DNA from: Sphingobacterium daejeonense
GTDB lineage: Bacteria > Bacteroidota > Bacteroidia > Sphingobacteriales > Sphingobacteriaceae
Assembly (NCBI RefSeq): GCF_901472535.1
Contig: NZ_LR590470.1
Coordinates: 3,906,001 to 3,970,000, forward strand
Length of the DNA stretch: 64,000 bases
Direction of reading: 5' to 3'
Shown here: positions 9,171 to 19,450 of the stretch, in pieces
Position numbering within the stretch: position 1 is the first letter of the stretch
How the letters are laid out: the number at the start of each line of letters is the position of its first letter
The notes under the pieces: generated by a model
Seen by the model: only the letters and a program-made list of their open reading frames with translations
What the model was told of the DNA's origin: nothing
Database searches by the model: none
Translations under genes and position numbers: made by a program

Positions 9171-9214
9171 AAATGGGGCCGTTCAATTATTTCGAACAGC
9201 CCCCATTTATTTTT
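9171..9214 (+). terminator. Intrinsic terminator of the small membrane protein gene
   Basis: AAATGGGGcCGTTC pairs with GAACaGcCCCCATTT around an AATTATTTC loop and is followed by ATTTTTT. Confidence 0.8.
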
Positions 9215-9248
9215 TATAAAAATTGCCTAAGTAATCTTTACCTATAAA

Positions 9249-11403
9249 CTATTTCGTTATTCCTTCCAGTTTAAATAAAAACGCATAGCTTAAAGCAACA
9301 TCCTTTAAATAATCAAACCTTCCAGATGCACCGCCATGACCATACTCCATATCTGTTTTCAATAAAATCACATGACTTCCTTTCTTCGTAGCCCGCAACT
9401 TTGCAACCCATTTCGCAGGCTCAAAATATTGAACTTGACTGTCGTGAAGACCCGTGGTAACCAATAAATTCGGATATTCCTTAGCCTCAATGTTTTCATA
9501 GGGAGAATATGACTTCATATAATCATAGGCCTCCTTATTATTAGGATTGCCCCATTCATCATATTCGTTTGTCGTCAATGGAATAGATTCATCCAACATC
9601 GTATTCACAACATCCACAAATGGAACTTGCGCAATTACACCGTTCCAAATTTCTGGAGCCATGTTGATTACGGCACCCATCAATAAGCCTCCCGCACTAC
9701 CTCCTTGAGCATATAAATGCTCTTTGGATGTAAATTTCTGGTCAATCAAGAATTTACCGCAATCTATAAAAATCAGTAAAGGTATTTTTTTTCTTCATCA
9801 TCTTCCCATCTTCATACCATTGTCTACCCATTTCCTCTCCACCTCTGATATGCGCAAGTGCATAAATAAAACTCGGTCCAATAGTGAAAAGTCGGGTAGA
9901 ACTGAAACTTGGATTCATCGAATTACCATAAGATCCATAAGCATATAATAATAATGGCGCACTACCATCTTTTTTAGTGCCTTTTTTATAAACTATAGAA
10001 ATTGGAACTTCAACGCCATCTCCTACTTTCGCCATCACTCGTTCAGTAACATAATTCTTTTGGTCATATCTCCCAAAACCTCTGCTGCTTCATCAAGGTC
10101 TTATCCTTGGTCTTCATATTATAATCATAAGTAGAAGAAGGTGTAACCATAGAAGTATAACCATACCTTAATATATCCGTATGATACTCTGCATTGGTAC
10201 TAGGATAAACCGTGTATGCAGCTTCACCAAAATCTAAATAATGCTGACTATTATCCTTAAGATCACGAATTGCCAATTGAGTCAAACCATTTTTTCCGTT
10301 CCGAAATTGCAAGTAATTCGCAAATTCGTCAATCCCTTCTACCAAAACATCTGCACGGTGGGGAATAAACTCTTCCAATTTTCTTACCCGTGTTTTCCAA
10401 TGAAGTCTCCATAACTTTGAAGTTTTTTGCATTATCGTTCGTTACGATCAAGAATTTATCCTCCAAAGGTGTGACATCATACAGAACATCTTTCATCCTC
10501 GGCTGAAAAACCTTGAATTCAGCATTCGGATCATCAGATTTGATATATCGGGTCTCCGAGCTCAAGGTACCGCCTGAATAAATAAAAATGTATTTATCAT
10601 TCTTTGATTTAGACACACCAATATAATTGGTATTGTCTTTTTCATCATAAACAACTGCATCAGAATCAGAACTTGTTCCTAAGGTATGGCGTTTAATCTT
10701 TTCACTTAAAAGGGTTACTGGATTTTTAGCAGTATAGAAAATAGTCTTGTTATCCGCAGCCCAAACCGCAGATCCTGAAGTCCGAATAATACGGTCAGGC
10801 AATAATTCGCCTGTCTCCAGATTCTTTATTTGAATAACATACTCTCTCCTGGAAACGGTATCCACTGCATAGGCCAGCAATTTGTTGTCCGGACTAACAG
10901 ATGCGCCTCCTAAAGCAAAATATGCAAACCCTTCAGCCATCTTGTCTACATCCAACAAAACTTCCTCAGCAGCCTCCAAACTGCCCTTCTTTCTGCACAA
11001 CTTGTAATATTGCTTGCCTTCTTCCGTCCGTTGATAATAATAATACCCATTTTTAAGATAAGGAACGCTCTCATCAGTTTCTTTGATCCTCCCTTTCATC
11101 TCCTTAAAAAGTATATCCTGAAAACCCTCCGTATCTTTCATCATCTCCTCCGTATACTTGTTTTCAGCAGTCAAATAATTTACAACCTTTGAAGAGTCAG
11201 GACCTTTTTTTGAAATAGTCAATCATCCAATAATAGGGATCCGAAACTGTATCTCCGTGGATTATTCGATTATGTGGTATTTTTTCTGCTACAGGTGCCG
11301 TAGCATTTGGCCAACTCAAAGGCTCTTTCTTTGTACTACTCTCTGGGGAACAAGATGAAATCATTATAGATAATATTAAACCAATTACATATTTATCTTT
11401 CAT
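9249..11403 (-). CDS. Secreted S9A peptidase (oligopeptidase B type), several frameshifts
   Basis: Serine peptidase cutting short peptides, probably lipid-anchored in the envelope: the N-terminus has a signal peptide with lipobox ISSC. The mature start DPYYWM is typical of S9A, followed by a beta-propeller region and an alpha/beta-hydrolase domain with nucleophile GGSAGGLL, Asp in GLHDSQVQY and His in YGHGG. Corrected length is about 715 residues, normal for the family. Indels break it near 11204-11210 (A run), 10379-10382, 10055-10080 (two losses fit best) and 9768-9772. Every interruption can be repaired by single bases, and the catalytic triad is complete, so the gene is probably functional. 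It is divergent from the S8 peptidase gene. Confidence 0.88.
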
Positions 11404-11527
11404 ACATTTAAATTAATTTGGTTATTGAAAGTTTAAAATTAAGACATTTTTTTAACGATTTTTAGATTAATTAACAAAAGCATCTTGTTGAAAATCTTAA
11501 ATTTGTCGAATTATAATCTATAAAAAT

Positions 11528-13157
11528 ATGATAGGAACAAATAAATTTCTGTGCTACTTAGCTTTAGGAATTCTTCCAACACTTGGCTTTAGCCAAGATA
11601 AAACATCTAAAACCCCAGAAAACTGGTATAATCTGGATTTCCAAAAAGACGGGTACATGGGTATAAGTACCGAAAAAGCTCAAGAATTATTGAAAGGCAA
11701 AAAAGCAAACCCAGTAATTGTGGCTGTACTAGATGGTGGTGTCGACATTCAACATGAAGACCTCAAAGATGTATTGTGGACAAACCCTAAAGAAATTCCA
11801 GGAAATGGAAAGGATGATGATGGCAATGGATATATCGACGATGTACATGGATGGAACTTCATAGGTGGAAAAGATGGTAAAAATGTAGACCAAGACAATC
11901 TAGAAGTTACTCGATTGATTAGAATCTACGAACCAAAATATATTTCTGTCCTGCCTTCAACTCCACTTTCTGAAAAAGAAAGAAGAGAGTTCGTGGCTTA
12001 CCAAAAAATGATCACCGATTATACAACCAAAATGGAAGAAGCTTCTTTTGGTAAAGTGAATTACGGTGGACTGAAAACTGAATTGGATGGAATCGTAAAA
12101 ACAATTGGTAAGGATGTTAAAGATATTACCAAAGCTGACTTAGATGCTTATCAAACAACTTCTGACCGCCAAAAAATGGTCATCAGAGTAGCTAAGAAAG
12201 AATTGGATAATGGCTCTTTCGAGAAATTTTATAACGATGTATCTGATGGTGTTAAATATTTCACTGATCAAGCGGATTTTCACTTAAACAAAGAATTCGA
12301 CCCTAGAGGTATCGTAGGAGATAATTATGAAGACGCATCTGAACGTATCTATGGAAATAATGACGTAAAAGGTCCAGATGCTGAACACGGAACGCACGTA
12401 GCAGGTATCATTGGTGCAAAACGTAATAATAACAAAGGAGTTAACGGCGTTGCAGACAATGTTCAGATTATGGCAGTGCGTTTAGTCCCTAATGGAGGAT
12501 GAACGAGACAAAGACGTAGCGAATGGAATTCGTTTATGCCGTAGATAACGGAGCTAAAGTAATCAACATGAGCTTTGGTAAAGGATATGTATATAACAAA
12601 AAAACAGTAGACGATGCAGTGAAATATGCAGAATCTAAAGATGTATTGTTAGTACATGCTGCTGGTAATGACGCCCAAGACAATGATAAAGAGAAAAATT
12701 ACCCTACTAAATATTTCACTGACAGCCTAGATGCTGTAGTGGGTGAAGCCAAAAATTGGATTACGGTAGGAGCAACGGGCCTAAAACAAGATTCTGATCT
12801 TTTAGCTGAATTCTCAAACTATGGATATCGAAGTGTAGATGTATTTGCTCCAGGTGTCAAAATTAACTCCACAATTCCGGAATCTAAATACAAAGAAAAC
12901 CAAGGAACAAGTAATGGCAGCCCCTGTCGTAGCTGGGTTAGCAGCAATGATCAGAGCGTATTACCCAACATTAACTGCCGAACAGGTAAAAGAAAGTAAT
13001 CATGAAATCTGTAACAAAGGTAGACCAAAAAGTAAAAGTGAAGTCTGAAGGCGGTTCTAAAAGAGTGTATCTGGATGAAATAAGTGTAAGTGGAGGAATT
13101 GTCAATGCTTACAAAGCAATTGAAGAGGCTAATAAATTAGTTTCGAAAAAAAAGTAA
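11528..13157 (+). CDS. Secreted subtilisin-like S8 peptidase, frameshifts
   Basis: Exported serine protease with a signal peptide ending at GFSQ. Triad: Asp in VAVLDGGVD near residue 70, His in EHGTHVAG near 287, and Ser in GTSMAAPVVAG once one extra A near 12910 is removed. About 180 residues separate Asp and His, far more than in classical subtilisins, and hold a Lys/Glu-rich insertion. Other indels lie near 12499 (extra G), 12531-12533 (extra T) and 12990 (extra A). The reading frame after the last continues to a stop at 13157, giving about 540 residues. No pro-domain or C-terminal secretion domain is obvious. Confidence 0.88.
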
Positions 13158-13216
13158 AAAAATGTTAAATTTTTCACAATATTGCTTAGTATCTTGCGTT
13201 TAGAAAGAAAAACAAG

Positions 13217-13413
13217 ATGCTTATGGTCGAAAACTCTACTAACATTAAAGAAGTAAATTACGAAGGTCAACTTTCAGGTATTATTCAAGAAAACAATCTT
13301 GAATTATCATTCGAGGAAAAAATCAAAGTTGCATACAACAATTGTCTAAAGATCCAGAAGACAGAACAATTGAAAATATCCTCAACTACTCTAAGACCTT
13401 CAGTAACTTATAA
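13217..13413 (+). CDS. Small acidic protein of unknown function, one frameshift
   Basis: About 65 codons. It begins with MLMVENSTNIKEV and, after restoring one T near 13339, continues as NNLSKDPEDRTIENILNYSKT to a TAA at 13411-13413, which lies immediately before a strong terminator. The uncorrected frame would run through that terminator, which supports the correction. The product is soluble and probably helical. No family recognised. Confidence 0.55.
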
Positions 13414-13415
13414 TA

Positions 13416-13452
13416 ACGAAGCCATTCTAAGAAGAATGGCTTCGTCGCTTTT
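13416..13452 (+). terminator. Intrinsic terminator of the small ORF
   Basis: ACGAAGCCATTCT (13416-13428), loop AAGA, perfect complement at 13433-13445, then CGCTTTT. Confidence 0.8.
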
Positions 13453-13505
13453 ACCTATTCAAACTTCTCACTTATTTCTCCCTGTAATTATTATTATCTT
13501 TGTCT

Positions 13506-14168
13506 ATGCTGATAAAAGAACGTTATAAGGCTTTTGTTGAGTATTTCTCTACCCACAACCCTGAAGCTCAGACTGAATTAAACTATGGTAATCCCTTCGA
13601 ATTGCTAATCGCTGTAATTCTGTCTGCTCAATGCACCGATAAAAGAATAAATCAAATTACACCAGCACTCTTTGAAAGATATCCAGATCCTGAATCCCTA
13701 GCAAACAGCTCCGTGGAGGAAGTATTCAGTTATATCCGTTCAGTCAGCTATCCAAACAATAAGGCTAAGCATCTTGTTGGAATGGCACAAAAATTATTGA
13801 GCGAATTCAATGGAGAAATCCCAGAAAAAGTAGAAGACCTTGTTAAATTGCCAGGGGTTGGTAGAAAAACTGCAAATGTAATATCATCAGTCGTTTATCA
13901 TAAGCCGGCAATGGCAGTCGATACGCATGTGTTTCGGGTAGCAGCGAGAATAGGGCTTACCAATAGAGCAACCACACCCTAGCAGCTGAAAAACAATTGG
14001 TAAAACATTTACCTAAAGACACTATAGCAATAGCACATCATTGGTTAATATTACATGGCAGATATATATGCCTGGCAAGAAACCCCAAAATGTGAGATAT
14101 GCCCGATAACATACTTCTGCAAATACTTCGAAAAAAACTACAAAGCAAAGGTGGTAGCAAAAGATTAA
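13506..14168 (+). CDS. nth: Endonuclease III, two frameshifts
   Basis: DNA glycosylase/AP lyase of base excision repair, removing oxidised pyrimidines. The helix-hairpin-helix LPGVGRKTANVI carries the catalytic lysine region, and AVDTHVFRVA the catalytic aspartate. The C-terminal iron-sulphur motif CLARNPKCEICPITYFC (C-x6-C-x2-C-x5-C) is recovered after correction. Indels are near 13979 (one base lost before GCAGCTGAA) and near 14085-14089 (one extra A in CCCAAAATG). Length about 220 residues is normal. I start at the ATG at 13506, not at the TTG two codons upstream. Confidence 0.92.
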
Positions 14169-14258
14169 CGATTCTATAGCATCTTATTCATTTATTATTC
14201 CCAAAAATCAAGTATTTTTAAAAAGAAAAATTAATTAACTAATTTTTTTAGCATTTTA

Positions 14259-14290
14259 TTTGTAGATATCAATATTATAATTTATTTTTG
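14259..14290 (+). promoter_or_regulatory. Probable recA promoter
   Basis: TTTG at 14259-14262, a 20-base spacer and TATTTTTG at 14283-14290 match the Bacteroidetes -33/-7 consensus in both parts. The ATG of recA follows 20 bases later. No SOS-box-like palindrome is evident. Confidence 0.65.
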
Positions 14291-14309
14291 ACAACATTAT
14301 ACTAAAAAT

Positions 14310-15337
14310 ATGAGCAACTCAGACAAATTAAAAGCATTACAGCTTACTTTAGATAAACTTGAAAAGAGTTACGGTAAAGGTACGATTATGAAACTTGGGG
14401 ATTCAGCTGTTGAACCAATTGAATCGATCTCTACAGGTTCATTAGGTTTGGATATCGCGTTAGGCATTGGTGGTGTTCCAAAAGGAAGAATCATCGAAAT
14501 CTATGGACCAGAATCTTCTGGTAAAACAACCCTGGCAACTCATATTGTAGCTGAAGCTCAGAAAAAAGGTGGTATAGCAGCAATCATTGATGCTGAACAC
14601 GCATTTGATAAATATTATGCTCAAAAATTAGGCGTAGATATCGAAAACCTTTTGATATCCCAACCAGACAATGGTGAACAAGCCCTTGAAATCGCTGACA
14701 ATTTAATCCGTTCAGGAGCAATCGACGTAATCGTAATTGACTCAGTAAGCGGCATTGGTACCGAAAGGTGAAATCGAAGGTGAAATGGGTGAGTCTAAAA
14801 TGGGACTCCAAGCTCGCTTAATGTCTCAAGCATTACGTAAGTTAACCGGTACAATCGCAAAAACGAACTGTTGCTGTATATTCATCAACCAATTGCGCGA
14901 AAAAATTGGCGTGATGTTCGGTAACCCTGAAACTACAACCGGTGGTAATGCGCTGAAATTTTACGCTTCTGTAAGATTGGATATCCGCCGTACTTCACAA
15001 ATCAAAGATTCTGATGAAGTATCAGGTAACCGTGTAAAAGTTAAAATCGTGAAAAACAAAGTCGCTCCTCCTTTCAGAATTGCTGAATTCGACATCATGT
15101 TCGGTGAAGGTATTTCTAAAGTAGGTGAAATTATAGATCTAGGTGTAGAGTACGGAATCGTGAAAAAATCAGGATCATGGTTCAGCTACGGCGATACTAA
15201 ATTAGGTCAAGGACGGGATGCTGTGAAAACTCTATTGTTGGACAACCCAGATCTAATGGATGAATTGGAAAACAAAAATCAGAGCAGAAGTAACCGGACA
15301 AGACTTGGACCAAGTCGCTCTTAAAGAAGAAGAATAG
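14310..15337 (+). CDS. recA: Recombinase RecA, two frameshifts
   Basis: ATP-dependent strand-exchange protein of homologous recombination. The Walker A is GPESSGKTT, Walker B VIVIDSVAALVP (after correction), and the segments [15 protein letters not shown] and [19 protein letters not shown] are diagnostic. Two extra A bases break the frame: near 14747, inside the Walker B region, and within 15274-15278, close to the C-terminus. After correction the protein is about 341 residues with an acidic C-terminal tail ending EEE, as usual. Because recA is normally retained, two independent lesions in 1 kb point to read errors, not decay. Confidence 0.95.
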
Positions 15338-15390
15338 TTCAGATCATTTTTTACAAAAACTCCACTAGGTTTCAAAAAAGGAGTTAATAT

Positions 15391-15425
15391 AGAACAGCAG
15401 CTAATTTTAGTTGCTGTTTTTTTTG
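15391..15425 (+). terminator. Intrinsic terminator of recA
   Basis: AACAGCAGCTAA, loop TT, complementary TTAGTTGCTGTT with one G-U type mismatch, then eight or more T. Confidence 0.85.
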
Positions 15426-15455
15426 TTAATTTTATACCGATCTAACCAAAATATC

Positions 15456-16639
15456 ATGAGCTTTAACAGAAGAAATTTCCTAAAAGGCTTAGGCTTAATC
15501 GGCCTCGGAGCAAGTACGCCATCCTACGCCAACAAATTCGCTGAAGTAAAAATCGATGAGTTCGCATTCGCATGCCCACCATACCTCCAAAATTTAAAAG
15601 ACAACACTATAACAGTTTGTTCAATTTTCAATAAACCTTGTCTCGCTTGGGTAGAAGTCCTTGATGAAAATAATCAGGTCCTCACCAAAGTTTATGAAGT
15701 GGAAGACGGAATGAGAAATGCCAATGCCGAAGTATTCAAGTTTAAAGTACCGACCAAAAATGGAAAACTAAAATATAGAGTCGCCGCTAAAGAGATAACA
15801 AAATTTGAACCCTATAAGATCGAATATGGCAAAGAAATTCAATCTGAGCCATTGGACATTACATTACCAACCTTGAAACAAGACAGCATCAACTGCTTAA
15901 TTCTGAATGACATTCATGAAGATAAAGACAGCTATGCTTTTCTGTATGATAAAAGTAAACTTGCAAAAAAAGACCTGGTATTTCTAAATGGTGATTTATT
16001 CCATTATGTTACCAACCAACAGGATCTCACAGATAAACTTTTAAAGCCTATAGGAGAAAAATTTGCTAGCAAGACCCTTTCCTCATGATCAGAGGAAATC
16101 ATGAAACAAGGGGCAGTTTTGCCAGGGATTATAAAAGATACTTTGACTGCCCAGAAAATAAATTCTACCAAGCTTTTAGAATGGGACCTATTTATTGGAT
16201 CATTTTAGATAGTGGCGAAGACAAACCAGATGACCATGAAGTATATGGAGGAACAGTCGATTATGATAACTATAGATTGGAACAAAAAGAATGGTTAGCA
16301 AAAGTATTGCAGTCTAAAGAAAGAAGAGAAGCGAAACATACCTTGGTGATTACCCATATTCCATTCCAACATTCGGACGATTGGCATGGCACAAAACACA
16401 ACCACCAGTGCTTCCATGAACTCATTAACAATAATGATGTCGATGCAGTAATCTCTGGACATACACATAAGTATAGCTTCCACCCTCCCGACCAAAACCA
16501 CAATTACTATGTCATCATCGGCGGCGGCCCAAAAGCCGGAAACAGAACCTATGTCGATATTTCAGCAGCAGCCAAAAACTTGCAGATATCACTCAACCTA
16601 GACGACGGCACCATCATCAACAGAATGACCAAAGGCTAA
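15456..16639 (+). CDS. Secreted metallophosphoesterase, one frameshift
   Basis: Calcineurin-like phosphoesterase. The N-terminus NRRNFLKGLGLIGLGAS looks like a twin-arginine export signal. An N-terminal beta-domain of about 110 residues precedes the catalytic part, whose metal-binding motifs run in order: NDIHED (D-x-H), NGDLFH, RGNHETRG, THIPF and SGHTHKY. One base lost near 16075 in a C run separates the halves; adding it joins TPFLMIRGNHE. Corrected length about 394 residues. The substrate cannot be told. I take MSFNRR as start, because the upstream frame is merely a hydrophobic leader with no signal. Confidence 0.88.
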
Positions 16640-16655
16640 AGAAATTATACTGCTA

Positions 16656-16785
16656 GCGAAGCACGGTTTCTGAACGGAGTCGAAGCACGCCATGGTTGGT
16701 GTCCCCACCAACCATCTAAAGCTTAGCTAGCCCAAGTCTTACGAGCAGCCCGGTGGCTGAGCGGAGCCGAAGCCCCAACAGACTT
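16656..16785. repeat. REP-like palindrome cluster
   Basis: Two related elements, CTGAACGGAGTCGAAGC and CTGAGCGGAGCCGAAGC, flank a perfect hairpin ATGGTTGGTG/CACCAACCAT at 16692-16715. A hairpin of the same kind occurs at 31575-31598. GAGCGGAGYCGAAG palindromes are common dispersed intergenic elements; no gene here. Confidence 0.65.
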
Positions 16786-16788
16786 GCG

Positions 16789-17488
16789 TTATTCAACCGC
16801 AAAAAACGAATTCAATTCCGCCAACGTCTCCTCTGTCTTCAGCGAATCTTTAACAACAACACCCTTATTCAAAGCAATAATACGATCAGCAGTATCAACG
16901 GTATGCGATAAATCATGACTAGATATCAATAGGGTTACATCCTTCCTCTCTTTCAAACCGATTGATCAGATTCTTCAACCTAAACTGCGTACTAGGATCT
17001 AAATTTGCAAAGGGTTCATCCAATATAATTAACTCAGGATTGCCAACCAAAGCCCCAACAATTCCGACCTTCTTCTGATTACCTTTGGACAAATCCCGGA
17101 TGTAAACCTGTTTTCCTATGACCTCCCCATTAAAGAATTCTTCATATTCTGAAACCAAAGAATCCACATCAACCTTATTCATTCCCCGCAATTCACCCAA
17201 AAAATAAAAATACTCCTCAGGACTTAGATACCCTATCAAAAAGCTCTCATCAACAAAAGCAGTTGTAAACCTCTTCCAATCATCATGACCATGAACTTGA
17301 AGTTTGTTCAACAATACTTCCCCAGTATCTGGTTGAATTAAATCTAGGATCAAACTGAATAAGGTCGTCTTACCGGCGCCATTATTCCCTACCAAACCAA
17401 CACTTTCACCTTTACCAATATGTAATTGCGGAATATTCAAAACCTCCACATTTTTATAACTTTTACTTAAGTTTCTTATTTCAATCAT
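16789..17488 (-). CDS. ABC transporter ATP-binding protein, one frameshift
   Basis: ATPase that pairs with the DUF5687 permease immediately upstream on the same strand, 20 bases away. Motifs: Walker A GNNGAGKTT, a LSKGNQKK signature that departs from LSGGQ, Walker B LIILDEPFANLDP, and the switch histidine in SSHDLSH after correction. An extra T near 16951-16953 breaks the frame in the helix after Walker B; removing it adds about 55 residues and gives about 232 residues in all. The transported substrate is unknown. Confidence 0.88.
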
Positions 17489-17508
17489 GATTCAATCAAT
17501 TGATCTTT

Positions 17509-18990
17509 TTAATTGTTTACCTCTTTAAAACCTGCTAGCATTTTATATTTATTGTCCCTGTATTTCTTCGCAATCATCGTGATAATTTCATTCCGCAGCG
17601 CAAGACCAATTATTCCCAAAAATATCAATACAATATTAGCTGCATGTAAACCAAAGAAAGACTTGACTAAAACCCATATAATTATCGGTATCAATATCAA
17701 TGGAAAACTAACCAACCATTGTGCAGCGCCAGTACCCTGATAATTGAAAAAGTTTCCATTGTCCAAATCAATCCTCTTTTTATTCATCGACCCAAAATAA
17801 AGAATCAAAGGAACATTAACCCCCATATTATAAATAGCGCACGAAATATTGATCCACAAAATATCTAAACCAAAATATAAATAGGCCGTACTCAAAACCG
17901 CCAATATCCCTATTGAAATGTACATCAAGATAGCTTTCGATTCTAAGTATTGTTTAAGTGGCATATTCTGGGTCATCAACATCGAATAATATGCACTGTC
18001 CCAGGACGGAACAAATTGCCCAAAATTGATCACAAAAATACCCGTGATAAAAATACCCACGAATACCAACATCGACGAATCCCTTAATTCCGGATTGGTA
18101 TAAAATATCAAACCATACGCTAAAAACAATAGACACACTATAACCGTATTTCTTGCTCGTTTGGAACGCCATAACAACTTTAGATCTAACTGTAAAAATG
18201 GAGCCAAACCACCAAAACGATTTGTCCAAGCCAAATCATAAGCCTTAAACTCACTCCGCTCCACCTGCAAATAAGCATCAAGAAACATATTCCTTTGTAT
18301 ATCCTTGAAAAGCATAAAATAAGTAAGAAATACTAACAAAACAGGAATCAAAAACAAAACCGGATAAGTCAATACCAGCGTAAAAAACGACCCAAACAAA
18401 TCAGTTATGGAGAAATAACCGAAATAATCCAAACAAAACAATAGCAAGGCAACTACTACAAATGGAATAACTTTCTTGAATCCGCTGCTGAAATTCTTTT
18501 GAATGTAGAGATTTAAAAAATTGATGGCATACTCAAAACCAATGACTGCAATTGCCCAACCCAACAACTGGATATTCGAGAAATCAGTAACTCGGGAGGT
18601 AATAATCACGTATGGCACGATCGTAACCAACAACAAAAAATTACAAAACGAGTAAACCGTCTTGAATAAGGTATAATTGACTATAGTTCTCCTATCAATA
18701 TTTTGAATCAACAATGGTTTGATGTTCAATAATGGAAGTTTCTGAAACATAACCCGGATGAAAAAGCTGAAACAAAACCATATCAATAAAAATTTATTGA
18801 CCATATAGATGGGCTCATCATCTGGCTTCAATTCTTTTAATAGAAAATGCAAGGATATACCAAGTGTCAAAAACGATACTAGAAAATATAAACCCAAAAA
18901 GCCCAACAACAACTTTACCGCAATACCTTTTCCCAAATCTGCAGACCGAAAAAATGAACGCCATTCCAATAAAAACAATCTCTTGAACAT
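17509..18990 (-). CDS. DUF5687-type ABC transporter permease
   Basis: 493 residues, intact. It begins MFKRLFLLEWRSFFRS, a cytosolic amphipathic start typical of export permeases, and has about ten to twelve hydrophobic segments spread over the whole length. It fits the Bacteroidetes family named DUF5687 as I remember it. It is the first gene of a two-gene unit with the ATPase downstream, so the pair probably forms an exporter; what it exports is not shown. Confidence 0.8.
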   Translation of the reverse strand: MFKRLFLLEWRSFFRSADLGKGIAVKLLLGFLGLYFLVSFLTLGISLHFLLKELKPDDEPIYMVNKFLLIWFCFSFFIRVMFQKLPLLNIKPLLIQNIDRRTIVNYTLFKTVYSFCNFLLLVTIVPYVIITSRVTDFSNIQLLGWAIAVIGFEYAINFLNLYIQKNFSSGFKKVIPFVVVALLLFCLDYFGYFSITDLFGSFFTLVLTYPVLFLIPVLLVFLTYFMLFKDIQRNMFLDAYLQVERSEFKAYDLAWTNRFGGLAPFLQLDLKLLWRSKRARNTVIVCLLFLAYGLIFYTNPELRDSSMLVFVGIFITGIFVINFGQFVPSWDSAYYSMLMTQNMPLKQYLESKAILMYISIGILAVLSTAYLYFGLDILWINISCAIYNMGVNVPLILYFGSMNKKRIDLDNGNFFNYQGTGAAQWLVSFPLILIPIIIWVLVKSFFGLHAANIVLIFLGIIGLALRNEIITMIAKKYRDNKYKMLAGFKEVNN

Positions 18991-19142
18991 ATATTATTTA
19001 AGCTTTATCTGGTTAAATGCCATCGGTAGCATACAAAATGGCCAAAGAAAATCGAAGAGAACTTTCCCCAATCTTCTGGCATCAATTTAATAAAAAATAC
19101 CAAGCATTTAAAGCAATATTAAGCAACTACCATAATACTAAT

Positions 19143-19238
19143 GTCTTTTGTCTAATGTCTTGTGTCTTTTGTCTAATGTCTTGTGTCTTGTGCCTAAAAT
19201 CTCACATCCCATATCTCACATCTCATATCTCTTACATG
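19143..19238 (+). repeat. GTCTNNT heptamer array followed by a 14-bp CTCACAT repeat
   Basis: Seven heptamers in phase (GTCTTTT, GTCTAAT, GTCTTGT, GTCTTTT, GTCTAAT, GTCTTGT, GTCTTGT), then CTCACATCCCATAT, CTCACATCTCATAT, CTC. It is the third plus-strand site of the heptamer family in this window. Confidence 0.8.
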
Positions 19239-19245
19239 TAACTCC

Positions 19246-19385
19246 TTCCACTCTCCTTCGTCTCTCGTTCGGACCTCCTTCGGACCTTGTTCGGAGCTGC
19301 TTCGGAAAACACCCGAACAAGGTCCGAACAAGGTCCGAAGGAAAGAGGACTGAGAGTGGAAGGAGAGTGGAAGGAGAGTGGAACA
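19246..19385. repeat. Imperfect inverted repeat built of TTCGGACC/GGTCCGAA units
   Basis: The left arm has three TTCGGA blocks spaced 11 bases apart (TTCGGACCTCC, TTCGGACCTTG, TTCGGAGCTGC). The right arm has CCGAACAAGGT repeated. The outer flanks ACTCTCCTT and AGGAGAGTGGA (the latter repeated twice) also match inversely. No coding sense on either strand. Confidence 0.8.
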
Positions 19386-19391
19386 AGAGTC

Positions 19392-19422
19392 AAAAAAAAA
19401 CCGCCATTTCTCAATGGCGGTT
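19392..19422 (-). terminator. Intrinsic terminator of pruA (minus strand)
   Basis: AACCGCCATT, loop TCTC, AATGGCGGTT; on the minus strand a nine-base T run follows. It ends the pruA transcript. Confidence 0.9.
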
Positions 19423-19450
19423 CTTATATCTAAATGTTTTGAACTGATTC

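Noticed and set aside
9249..13157. Broken S9 and S8 peptidases as a decaying toxin or phase-variable locus
   Set aside because: The same kind of indel is found in housekeeping genes; no repeat tract of phase-variable type is present in either gene.
14310..15337. Programmed frameshifting or intein in recA
   Set aside because: Two simple A-run insertions explain both breaks, with no slippery site or extra domain.
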